From NCBI RefSeq assembly GCF_954871325.1, contig NC_088775.1, positions 56,707,561 to 56,771,560 on the forward strand: DNA of 64,000 nt, read 5' to 3'. This stretch comes from Gordionus sp. m RMFG-2023 (lineage: Eukaryota; Nematomorpha; Gordioida; Chordodea; Parachordodidae). The position numbers and the translations under genes were made by a program. Under the pieces are notes generated by a model, which did no database searches, was not told where the DNA came from, and saw only the letters and a list, made by a program, of their open reading frames with translations. Positions 22,011 to 32,378 of the stretch are shown piece by piece; the first letter of the stretch is position 1; each line of letters begins with the position of its first letter.

Positions 22011-22529
22011 AATATGATCCCCTAATTAATAAAACAAATATAAATAATTTAACATATTAATGATCATACTAATGACAGTTTTAACCTCGCTCATAGCAAA
22101 TTTTTCGAAATCCATGTATATATATAATGGATCAGGAAATAAATCCCTTTCTTGACATTTAGTATTTCGAATATTTTTTCGTAAGATTTTGTGTTTTTTT
22201 TGGGGGGGGGGGTACTGATATATAATTGCAGGAAATTTTTTGGGGACATAAAATTTCTACCCATATTAATTTAATATGCCACGAGCACTCACTTATAAAT
22301 TTATTTATCAAAATTAATTATTGCTTATACTAAAAAAATTAAATGAAAATTGAGAAGAAAAAAATTGAGAAAAGATCCGAAAAATAAAGATTAAAATAGT
22401 AAATAAATGACCAATCCCTTCCCCGTCAATTGTTTTTTTTAAAAAAAGATTACGAATCCCCTTAAATATTTTTGTTATAAATATCTGAACTAGTGTTGTT
22501 AATTAGTTGATTTCTTCCGACTAAGACTT

Positions 22530-22900
22530 GGAAGGCAATTACGCCAGGCCTTAAAGGAAGGGGATGCCAGAAAATAATTTTAATGATGTACCCCCTTTTA
22601 AAATTTTAAACTATTTATAAATTAGATTGCAAATCTTATATTGCTGATAAGTTTCTGCGGATAGAGGAATTATTAATTGCCCTCCAAAAATTAAAAATAC
22701 GTATTTTTAATTTTTGGAAGGCAATTACGCCAGGCCTTAAAGGAAGGGGATGCCAGAAAATAATTTTAATGAAATACCCCCTTTAAAATTTTTAAACTAT
22801 TTAAAAATTAGATTGCAAATCTTATATTGCTGATAAGTTTCAGCGGATACAGGAATTATTAATTGCCTTCCAAAAATTAAAAATAATATTCGTAGTCGAG
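22530..22900. repeat. Tandem pair of 186-bp palindrome-ended units
   Basis: Two units begin GGAAGGCAATTACGCCAGGC at 22,530 and 22,716 and end TTAATTGCC(C/T)TCC, the inverse of their start. Between them ATTAAAAATACGTATTTTTA forms a perfect palindrome. Each unit therefore looks like a small TIR element, and the pair is about 95% identical by eye. Confidence 0.75.
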
Positions 22901-23335
22901 GAACGACTTATTTTTCGGACAATCAATGAATAAATATTGCTTCAAGGTTATTGTCTATCACCTTTACTAAAGTTACGAAAAATTAATTAAGTGGCTGATA
23001 AATCTCCTTTAAAAACTTTTCAGTGTTTTTTTAATAAAGATGATAATGAATATTAAAAATATTTTAGTAAATTAATTCATAAGCTGATAATTCTCATTTA
23101 AAAATTTATTTTTGATTCAAGAATATTTTAAAAAATAGGACTTATCTGGTAATGACGAGTTCAATAACAAAAATTAACACATGAATTTATGGTATTTTAT
23201 TAATATACGAATATTTAAATTTTATATATTGAAAAACAATATAAAGAATATTTGCGCTTTTTTATGTAAACCATTATTATATAATTAATAAGTTACATTA
23301 TAATACTGCCATATACATATTTAAAAAATAAATTT

Positions 23336-24514
23336 TTATTCAATATCAACTTCCCAACAATTTAGAGATATGCAATGTTTGAGTGTTGTTGAAGACATTT
23401 TATTTCTCTTTTTAGTTATACATTCGACTGCCTTACTAAAGATTCTTTCGCTAACAACACTCGTGGTTTGTTGAGCTAAGAAATCTTTAGCCATTAAAGA
23501 TAAATTAGGATATGAATTTTTATTATTCGACCACCATTCTAATACATTTGTTATTGGACTTGCTACATCTTCTCTTAAATAAAGCGATATTTCGTCGGTC
23601 AATGGATCATTTTGTAATGCACCCCTAAATAATAAATATATATATATGTATGTAATCATATTTACTTTCTTAGAATGTTATGCATGCTTACAGAAAATGG
23701 TAATGCCTCATTATCCAAGATATCATTTTCAGAGGCTGATGACTTTGATGTGTTGTTATATTTCGTATATAAAGTTTTAAATTGATGAAAAAATTGCGAT
23801 TTATTTATAAATTTAGGTAAAAATTTCTGCTTTGTTTTAGGGTCCAATATACTTGATATAAAATTGGAAATTGATGTCATATGTTTAATATATTTTTGAC
23901 ATTTTGTTAACATCACCTCCGCTGTATTTTTCAATACGGTATCACCAGTAATATAATGATTTAAAATATTTTTAATGCAGTTTATGAATAATACAGATGA
24001 GCCAATGGTTGTATTTGTAGCTGATGAAGCTTCTAAAGTAATCTTGTAAAAGGGTTTTAAAAAATCCTCTACATCTTTAAAAAAAATTGATTCTTCATTA
24101 TTTATAAATAATTGGCCATCTTGGTGGCTCCCTTTTTTCCCCAATTTATTGACTGCAATTCTATAAAAAAAAATATTAAACATAAAAAGTAAACATAATT
24201 ACTTTGTTAATAGAGGATATCATCAAAAATTTAGAATTCCATCTAGTTACGACATCAAGTGGTATGCGTATACCTCCAGTTATGTCTAAAAATTCTTTCA
24301 TATATTTTGGTGATGCGTGCAATTTTTTGACAAATTTATTTATTTTTTCTAATTTATCATTCAAAACAATCATTCCCTCACCCACAATAATATTTATTAT
24401 GTGAGCAAGACACCTATGGTTATACAAAGATGAACCATATAACTCTGTATAAGTTTCACTCAATATACGCGATGCTGCTAACATGTTTTTAGCATTATCA
24501 TGAGTAACCGCCAT
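23336..24514 (-). CDS. hAT transposase, three exons, N-terminus not found
   Basis: Exon A (24,514 to about 24,200; frame open to about 24,590) carries AVTHDNAKNMLAASRIL, a catalytic-Asp region (V/T.DNA.N), LYNHRCLAHIINIIVGEG and the hAT signature TRWNS. Exon B (24,160-23,666) carries FFKDVEDFLKPFYKITLEAS and SSILDPKTKQKFLPKF. Exon C (23,624-23,336) carries LEWWSNNKNSYPNLSLMAKD, TTSVVSERIFSKA and a stop: the dimerisation domain. Intron B/C (23,625-23,665; GTAAAT...TTTAG, 41 nt) restores the frame exactly. Intron A/B ends at 24,161 (TATAG), but its donor is unclear: the GT at 24,202 is out of frame, and one at 24,194 is in frame but gives a 34-nt intron. The BED-finger exon was not located; its absence, or the A/B junction, may mean it is inactive. 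Confidence 0.75.
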
Positions 24515-24770
24515 AACTTTATCATGAATTTTAAATGATTCGAGAGAAGCAATGTGTATTGCAGTATATACATTTCCGACGAGATTTCGTCGGAGTCATT
24601 TTGAATATATTCGAAATATTTAAATTACTTGATGTAGATATATCAGAAATTTGTGATAAGTCACTTGTACTAGCATCTTGGCTAGTTATAGGCTCTATCT
24701 ATATATTATTTATATAATAAAAAATATATTTTATCTTTTAAAATTGGTTCATTGTTATTATACAAAATGA

Positions 24771-24880
24771 TAGTGTTGTTAAACAGCTCATTTTAAGTCA
24801 ATTTTTAAACACGGCTAACTCAATATTTTATCCAGATTATGTAAGCCTCGAGATTTTGTTTTAGATGTTCAACCCATTGT
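24771..24880. mobile_element. Diverged left part of the 1711-type hAT derivative
   Basis: TAGTGTTGTTAAACAGCTC, then GGCTAACTCAATATTTTATC and GTAAGCCTCGAGATTTTG, follow the 1711-1916 element in order. The right end is not recognisable. Confidence 0.6.
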
Positions 24881-24899
24881 GCCACCTATGATCAAAATC

Positions 24900-26400
24900 T
24901 TAAGCTTGCATAACATTTCTCTCTATAATCTAAATAATATATTTCAATAATTAATTTCATTTTTAATATATTTTTTATTATTTATTAAAATTATAATACT
25001 CTATCTATATTCTAGGTATTAATGTATAATTAAAAGAAGAGAAATGGTTTTGTCGGCAGGGCTTAATGACCCATGTATAAATATACATTTGGATCGACAA
25101 ATTTTGATTGATATAGCCTTTTTTGGATCATCTGTGATCAATAATTGTTTTAAATGAAATTTAGTTTTAAAAAATATATTGTTGGAATTTTTGATTTGTT
25201 TAATTAATAATTATTGAAAATAAAGTGTACAAATGCTGTGTTAAATTATTTTGGAGTCAATGAAATAAATTATATAGAGAGCTCAAAACGCCCATAGTAA
25301 AATTGTGGGAGAGCTTGATATTAATACAGAAATATAAATATTGAAATTCAGAGTAGTGCCGAACGTTAATGCTCGAAGGGGAAAAAGATTTCAATTTATA
25401 TGAATGTATAATTTTTTGCAGAGATAAACAATTTTGTTTGTGACCAATGTGTGAAGAGATAATAAATTTTGGATTAAAAAACGACGAGGGATGTAATAAT
25501 AGTGAAATGATTAGTTTCTAGATTAGAAATGAGTTGTACTTTGTGGGGTATAAGATATTCAAAATCATCTTGCGAGACAAATATTTGGAGATTTCATGGA
25601 ATAGTGCGGTGATAAATAAAGAGAGCGGCATAATGGTGCTCTAAAGTGAATTAATTTGGTAGAAGCTAAAGTTTTAACGAGAGCGAGAATTTTTAATTAA
25701 AGTGTTCAAAAATAATGTAGCGACGAAAGCGTAGAATAAAATTGCGAAATAAGAAAGAATTGAATATAAATAAAAAGGGAAGTAGCAAGCGCTAGAAAAA
25801 CTAAAAAAATATTTTTAAATAAAGCTTTCGAGGGGGAGAGATTTGATTTTTTTTAAAATATACATTGGATATAGCCACAAAAAAAGGAATGAGGTGAATA
25901 CTAATGGGTTGAAATAACAAATCAGACGCGAAGGAGAAAATAATAAAAAAATGAGTTGGTTCTAAAGGGAAGAATATATTCACGAGTTTAAAATTGGATA
26001 TAATTATGCGAAGAGAATATTTATTTATAAAAAAAAGGGGTTTCTTAAAAAGGGTCATGTTATGTAAAGAATATTAAGGAAAAGGATATGCTAAAATAAT
26101 TTTATTAATGTTTTTTTTTTAATTTTGCTAAATTAAATTATAGAACATAATTATGAAAACGACAAAGACTTAATTATTTTTGAATAAACTACTAAATTAA
26201 TTACTATCACGTCTGGTCCGGACATTTTTAAAATATATCTTATTTATTTTTGATTTTTATAGCTAATAATGGCTATTTCAAATATTTGGTTTTAAAGTAT
26301 ACTGCCTGGCACAAGTATTTTTTTTAAAAAAATTTCAGGCCCTGCCTAAGTATATTTAAAAAAAAATTAAAATACGTCCTGGCCTGTATACCCGGAGATT
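24900..26400. other. Purine-biased stretch without a recognisable gene
   Basis: From about 25,000 to 26,060 the plus strand is rich in AG-type sequence (GAGAG, GGGAAG). It is not AT-only like its surroundings, but neither strand gives a family I recognise. A GGCC-family relic (TCTGGTCCGG, TTTCAGGCCCTGCC, GGCCTGTATACCCGG) lies at 26,210-26,410. Confidence 0.35.
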
Positions 26401-26409
26401 TAGGGTCCG

Positions 26410-26600
26410 ATATTTTTTTCGGTTTAATTATTTTTTTTATATAAATAAATTGTATATTTTTTTCAAATAATTGATTATAATTATTATATCCAAATTTTTA
26501 TGTTAAATATATGCGTTTATGAATGATGTATAAAGTAATTTATTATGTAACTAGTTTTTGAAATATAACTGCAACTAATTACATTTGATATTTTTGAAAT
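26410..26600 (+). mobile_element. 3'-end fragment of the 19,590-type hAT
   Basis: ATAAATTGTATATT, ATGATGTATAAAGTAA and GTAACTAGTTTTTGAAA occur in the same order as at 20,560-20,740. It is more diverged and lacks ends. Confidence 0.55.
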
Positions 26601-27487
26601 TTTAAACTATCGAAATATAAATATTACATCTGAATCTGGGTCAAACTCGCGAATATAGATTTCTTCATTGCTTATGATTTCCTGTCGATTTTCTTCTACA
26701 TTGTAATAACAACTCTAATGGGTATACTAATATAAATTATATATATAATAAAAATATTACATCATTCTCTTCCTGTTGAGAACTAATTATAAGACTATTC
26801 TTCTCTACCTTTAAGTATCTAGATAAGGTCTTTTTATTATAAAACATTTGGTTCCTTAATTTATTTATAAAAAAATTATTTTACCTCTTGAGAATTTGAG
26901 TTTGAAAAAGACATTATAGAATTTAGCAAAAAAATTTTGAAAAGAATATACAAATAAAAATTTAAAAAATAATGGGAAAGAGAGAGAGAGTCGGGGGAGA
27001 TATTGGCTATTTAATAATAATAATATTAAATTAATAAATATACAAAAAATTAATGGCAATGTGATGAATTATTTGATTTAGGCAAATAAATAAACAAAAC
27101 AACTTATAAAAATAAGGAAAATTATATGAAAATTTCAGAATATACTATTTTTTAAATTAAATTTTATTTTTTTGAAAAATCATTTTTCTAAAATTAAGGT
27201 ATAGTATGGTTATTTATTGAATTAGGTCGTATAACAATTTTCACGTGAAACCAGATACCGGATTAAGAATAAAAAAAATGAATTAGAAGTTGCAATCATC
27301 AGATATTTCCGATGATCGATCATAATCACTCTTATCTAGGTTTGATTTTGAACCTCAAATATCAATATTGAAAAAGATATTTTTGTATAATTTATTTTCT
27401 AGGTTTTCAAAGATATTTTATTTATTTTAAACATTTATAAGTTTAAAAAAAATCAATTGATAGTTAAATATATTTATCATATTGATT

Positions 27488-29324
27488 CAGGCGCGTACGC
27501 AGGAATTTGGTCTGGGGGGGGGGGTAATAAATTTTTTTAAGAAATAATATTTTTAATTAAAAATACTAAGCATAAATTTATTAGGATTAATAACTTTTCT
27601 AATACACAATTTTAAACTAATGTGAATTAAAAAAATTATATATATAAACCGGCATTTAAATGTGAATCATAAAATATAAAGTGAATATAACCCACGATAT
27701 GAATCACTTAAATGACCCAAAATTGAAATTTGAATTTTTTGAGCTTTTAAAATATATAAAGTATAAAAAATTTAAATGTTGTAAATATAAATTAATACAC
27801 AAAAAGTTTCTTAGGAATAATTGTATTTTGTATGTTTTGAGCTAATTTTTCAATTATCAATCCTTGCTTGGCGTTAAATGTCTATGAATATTCAAAAGAT
27901 CCAAATCCTTCAATCTACTTTCAGATGTTGTATTTCATAGGTATGTTTTTCACAGACTTGCAGGCCCGGCCCCCGAATTTTAATTTTTTTAAATATACCC
28001 GGGCCGGGCTCGTAATTTTTTTTTAAAAAAACACCCGGGCTGGGCCTGAAAATTTTTTAAGAAAAAATATCCGAGCCGTTGTATATTTTAAAACCAAATA
28101 TTTTAAATCGCCATTATTAGCTATAAATATCAAAAATAAATATAATTTATTTTAAAAAATTCGGGCTGGGCTAGCCGGGCCGGGCCTGAAAATTTTTTTA
28201 AAAAAAACCTGGGCCGGAAAAAATTTAAAAAAAAAATCTGGGCCTGGTTCTGCAAATGGTACCTCTGCAAGGCTCTGTTATTCTTCTTAAAAAAGTGAAT
28301 GTTCTCTCATTAGTTTACTAAAGAGCTGCTAATATATATATAACCATTTTAATAATTGGGAGTATAATCTAAAATGTGTTTGAAATAAAAAGCATCCATA
28401 GCATTTTTTGGGACTGTATCAACCATAGTTAATCTTTTAATCATAGTTATTCAGCTAATTAGGCATCATAAGATATTTTAACATCTTCATGATAAAAATA
28501 TAACAAATATTTATATTTTTTTTCTATCACCATATGAAAAAGGTTGGGAGAGGGGACATTTGTTTTATAATACTCTTCTACTTATCCTATATTAATGTTT
28601 TGATGATGAGCTTGCTTGCTGCAAGTCGAGGGGGATAAATATTTAACACGTATAGCTCTGCTTTTGACTCAACAATAACATATAAAATATGAAATTCTTC
28701 AACAACACTAGCTCTATTTCCTTGAGTTCTAATAAAATGCTCTCCGCTATTCTCATCTTCTTAATCAAGTCAATGTTATGTTTTTGAAAAGTATTACATA
28801 AAATACTTGTATAATTAAATAATACATTCTAATGAGAAAAAAAATTTGGAATAAGTATTGAATTCAATAATTTTCTTGCTTCTGAGGAAATATTTCTTTC
28901 AAGCCATTGTGATATTTCAGTAATAGCATTAATAATCAGCTCTTCTAACTCCAAAATAGCTGTTACTCTGGCGGAGACTCGATCTCGTTGGACAAGTTTG
29001 CAATTTTTTTCTCCCTGTTGGACAAGGAGTTTCAGAGATAATTATTATTTTATTAGAAATTTAGATAAATATTACGCCACTAAAATTTGAAAATAATAGG
29101 TAAATTACGCCAAGGAAAACTTGAAATCGAAATTGATTGATAATGTGATAAATGTAATTAAATATATATATATATGTATATATGAGATAAGAATAAATAT
29201 TAACAAATATAAATTAATATTAACAATAATATTTTTGAAAAATATAATCCGGCATCTGCATTTTTTGGCTTTGGGGGGGGGGGATTTGCCCCCCTGTCCC
29301 CCCCCCCCGCTGCGTACGCGCCTG
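27488..29324 (-). mobile_element. DUF4371/Tip100-like hAT (1837 bp) with perfect TSD
   Basis: Ends CAGGCGCGTACGCAGG (27,488) and GCTGCGTACGCGCCTG (29,324), each with a long G or C run next to it, are flanked by exact TATTGATT at 27,480-27,487 and 29,325-29,332. The right half is about 1.06 kb colinear with 4546-5658. A GGCC-repeat element is nested at about 27,959-28,270. Coding remains (minus strand, near 28,770: MRIAESILLELKEI) match the 4864-5097 fragment before going out of frame. Confidence 0.85.
27959..28270. mobile_element. GGCC-repeat MITE-like element
   Basis: The start TTGCAGGCCCGGCCC and the end GGGCCTGGTTCTGCAA are inverse to one another. Inside, both arms are tandem copies of CCGGGCCTGAAAATTTTTTT or its inverse around a short AT core (CCATTATTAGCTATAAATAT). 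No clean TSD. Relatives lie at 15,470, 26,210, 41,818, 44,700, 48,911 and 56,263. Confidence 0.6.
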
Positions 29325-29699
29325 TATTGATTCCTTTAAATAAATTGTAATTTACACCCTTCTTTTGTGTGGTATAATCTTGACTTCATTTATAATTGAA
29401 TTTTCTTTGCTTTTGGGAAAAAGTGTAAAATTAAATTTTTATCCACGTCGATGTTAGTTATATGCAAAAAATCCAGAAAGTATTTTTAATCTAATTACCT
29501 TCTCTCTACAATAATATCCAAAACAGTAATCGGTACTTTAGTATTAAAAATGTTAAAAATGAAGCATATATTTTTTAATGTTTACCTAATAAATTTTAAA
29601 TAACTAATAAAAGTTTAAATTTTTAAATCGGTCAGCACTTTTAAAATTAGATGGAAGGGCGTAGGCTAAAACCCAGCTTGTTTCAGCAATTATTTTAAA

Positions 29700-30185
29700 G
29701 ATCTTAAAATTAACGATTATATTAATTGTCATGTCACATCCTCATTTAAATTTTAAATTAACATGTTTACAATTTATTTTACTCTGTTACTTCAAAAAAG
29801 TTAAAAAAATAATGATTATGAGAATTGTCACTTATCTATGGTATATCTTCACTGAAATTTTAATATAACATGTTTACAATATATATTTTTACCCATTTGC
29901 TTCAAAAAATTTCAATAAAACCTATAAATGACAATTATGACAATTGTCACTTTTCTATGGTACATCTTCGCTTAAATTTTATTTTAACATGTTTACAATA
30001 TATATTTTTACCCATTTGCTTCAAAAAATTTCAAAAAAACCTATAAATGACGATTATGACAATTGTCACTTTTCTATGGTACATCTTCACTGAAATTTTA
30101 TTATAACATGTTTACAATATATATTTATACCTTGCTTTAAAATAATTTTAAAAAAGTTCAAAAATAACGATTTAAAATTTTAACC
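29700..30185. repeat. 119-bp array, third locus
   Basis: Four to five units, same strand as the 2.0-kb array (CGATTATGACAATTGTCAC, TATGGTACATCTTCACTG), with landmarks near 29,823, 29,940 and 30,060. It lies about 290 bp inside the hAT terminus at 30,476. Confidence 0.85.
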
Positions 30186-30304
30186 TGTTCCTTCAAAGAA
30201 AAAGAAATTCAAAAAAAAATATATTAAAAATAACTTATATATAACTCATATAGTTATTTTAATGACAAATTCTCACTTTACTTCTTTTTGTTTATCTTCT
30301 CTGA

Positions 30305-30476
30305 TTAGTCGACTAAATTAGTCGTTTTAGTCGACTAAATTAGTCGTTTTTAGTCGACTAATTAGTCGTTTTTAGTCGACTAAATCGACTAATTTGGTCG
30401 CTAAAGTTTTTAGTCGGACTAAAACTATTAGTTAGCCCTCTGTTAGTCGACTAAATTTAGTCGATTAACAACACTA
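30305..30476. repeat. TAGTCGACTAA subterminal repeats of the 8-kb hAT
   Basis: At least six copies of TAGTCGACTAA or TTAGTCGTTTTAGTCGAC fill about 150 bp next to the terminus. Each contains the TCGA palindrome, making a likely transposase-binding array (inference). Confidence 0.75.
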
Positions 30477-30531
30477 ATCTGAACCATAACTGTAACCTAA
30501 CCGATATAATTATTTTTTGAAAGAGTAAAAA

Positions 30532-31604
30532 CAGATTTGTTAACGCTCCTTTTTAAAATTAGCTAGCTCCCGCTACCGCTCCTACCTTCTCAAAAGTAGC
30601 TAGCTCCCGCTCCCGCTACTACATTTTTAAAAGGAGCTAGCTCCCGCTCCAAGTAATGGAGTGCCACTCCATAACCGCTCCTTTGATTTTCATTTTTTAG
30701 AAGTTATACAGAACAAAATGATATTTTTTTTTATCAAAAAGCTTTATTTATATTAAATGATCTATCAAAATATTTATAACCTTTTATTAGATTTTAAAAG
30801 TAATAAATTTTCTAAATTAGAATCTAACAAACATCCACGCCTCTCCCCTAATACCGTTTTGCAATACTAAATAGGCACTCCACAGTAGCACTAGAGGGAA
30901 GCGAGGTATTGTATTTAATAAAGATATTTTTTAATTCAGGGAATTTATCAAAAATATTAATTTTGGTATTTTAAAAAATAGTCCAATATATTATCTTCCT
31001 AATGATCAATTTCATGGAATTCAAAAAAATCTTCCAAATCAATTTGTATTTAAAGGAAAGATATTTTACTTTTAGATGCTTTTTAGATTGAAGCTGCTCA
31101 CTTTTGAATATCAAATAGTTTTATTTATACACAAAAGACATTTTGCCCTTAAATTTGTTTGATCATTTGGATCAACATCTTTTAGAAGTTTAAAATGATG
31201 GAAATGGAAATTCGATTTCTTCATCTATGATCAATCCATAATATCTAAAACTATTTTTTATTATTTATCTATAAAATGAATATTAATATGACTTACAAGA
31301 TTTTCCAATAAATTTTCAATATAAAAAGGAAAACTTGATGTTTAATATTTAAAATGATTAGATGAAAAACCAATATAATACTCGGCTAAACATTTAATAA
31401 TGGATAATTATTGAATTTTAATTAATAAATATTATTAATATTTAAAAAATAATTTAATTTATACATTAAATTTAAAGAAGCGGTGGAGCGTCGCTCCTCC
31501 ACACCAGCCCTAAAAGGAGCTAGCTCCCGGTCCCGCTCCCCAATTTTAAAAAGGAGGGGCCAGGTGTTTTTGGAAAAATGTAGCGCCGCTTCTTAACAAC
31601 TCTG
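30532..31604. mobile_element. Non-autonomous hAT (1073 bp) with perfect TSD
   Basis: Ends CAGATTTGTTAACGCTCC (30,532) and TTCTTAACAACTCTG (31,604) are flanked by exact AGTAAAAA (30,524-30,531; 31,605-31,612). Both ends carry AGGAGCTAGCTCCCGCTCC repeats, containing the palindrome GGAGCTAGCTCC. The interior has no transposase. It is the same family as 60,315-63,625; the shared internal ATACTAAA..AGGAGCACTAGAGG-type segment supports this. Confidence 0.9.
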
Positions 31605-31674
31605 AGTAAAAAGAACCTTTATAAAAAATGGTTAAACCGGTTCAGTTTTTATATTTTAGAAATGGAAATAATTT

Positions 31675-31923
31675 GAATATCCAGAATTATATAAACGTGC
31701 TCTTATAGTACTGGCGGTTCCCGCAACACAAGTTACTGTGGAAAGGGCTTTTTCGGGGCTAAAATTTGTGTTATCGTCACAACGAACAAAAAGGAATCCA
31801 TTTATACTTGAAAATATATTACTTATAAGTTCAAATAATATATTTAAAATGAGTTATTTTGAATCTTATATATTTTTTTTATATATAATTTATAGAATAA
31901 AAATAATGGTGTTGCTTCAATAA
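31675..31923 (+). pseudogene. hAT transposase C-terminal dimerisation domain
   Basis: An uninterrupted 82-codon stretch reads EYPELYKRALIVLAVPATQV, TVERAFSGLKFVL, then ILENILLISSN and a stop. This is the complete hAT dimerisation motif (YPxLxxxAxxxLxxPATxVxxERxFSxL..). Upstream coding is cut by the 1.07-kb hAT at 30,532-31,604 and the 8-kb hAT before that. The same C-terminal style is seen in the BED-hAT at 49 kb. Confidence 0.8.
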
Positions 31924-32378
31924 AAAAAAATTTCTAACCATAATGAACCTTTATAAACCTTTATAATTAGCTGAACCATAAATTTCTTCTCAAGAACCGT
32001 AACCAAAACGTAACCATTATAATTTTTTATATACTGAACCGTAACCAAACTGAACCGTTATAAATAACGGTTCGGGTCCCTGCTTAAATGTTCAACGAAA
32101 TGCCATATTGCATTGAATAATTGTTGCAATAATTCGAATTTTTTAATATTTTTTAAAACAAAAAAGTTTTAACCTCATCCCTTTTCATTCATTATATGCC
32201 TTAATTTTATACTATTTACTTTTTTTTAAATTCTCTTTTTAAATCCCTTATTTTGGCCTTTTAATTATATGATGCCACAAAAAAAGAGAAGAAAAAGTAA
32301 TATATTTTAATATTTTTTAAAACAAAAATGTCTTAACCTCATCCCTTTTCATTTATTATATGCCTTAATTTTATACTA

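Larger units (their letters stand above)
22491..30476 (-). mobile_element. hAT element of 8.0 kb, perfect TSD, carrying a spliced transposase
   Basis: Ends TAGTGTTGTTAATTAG (22,491) and ATTAACAACACTA (30,476) are flanked by exact ATCTGAAC copies (22,483-22,490; 30,477-30,484). The transposase exons lie on the minus strand at 23,336-24,514. The right end carries TAGTCGACTAA repeats and a 119-bp array. Nested inside are a pair of palindromic units (22,530-22,900), a short hAT derivative (24,771), a hAT-end fragment (26,410) and a complete DUF4371-type hAT (27,488-29,324). Confidence 0.9.
16838..32082. mobile_element. hAT with CAGGGACCCGAACCG ends, massively invaded
   Basis: Ends CAGGGACCCGAACCGTTATT (16,838) and its inverse (ending 32,082) are paired, with further GGTTCAG/GGTTACGGTTCAG repeats inside. 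A hAT dimerisation domain (31,675-31,923) sits about 160 bp from the right end. The flanks are inverted (CATTTAAG / CTTAAATG) rather than directly repeated, because the homology of the two arms continues outside. Either these sequences are internal to one longer inverted-repeat element (16.49-34.3 kb), or the insertion landed at a palindrome centre. Confidence 0.5.

Noticed and set aside
24204-24717. Plus-strand frames opposite the hAT transposase at 23.3-24.6 kb.
   Set aside because: They are shadows; the minus strand carries the recognisable hAT motifs and consistent introns.
27959-28270. Attempt to assign a TSD to the GGCC-repeat element.
   Set aside because: Candidate 8-bp flanks (ACAGACTT-type on the left, AAATGGTA-type on the right) do not match, so its boundaries stay approximate.
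17724-30476. Pairing of the orphan left end at 17,724 with the right end at 30,476 as one element.
   Set aside because: The flank at 17,716-17,723 (TGAAAAAA) does not match ATCTGAAC, which instead matches the left end at 22,491 exactly.
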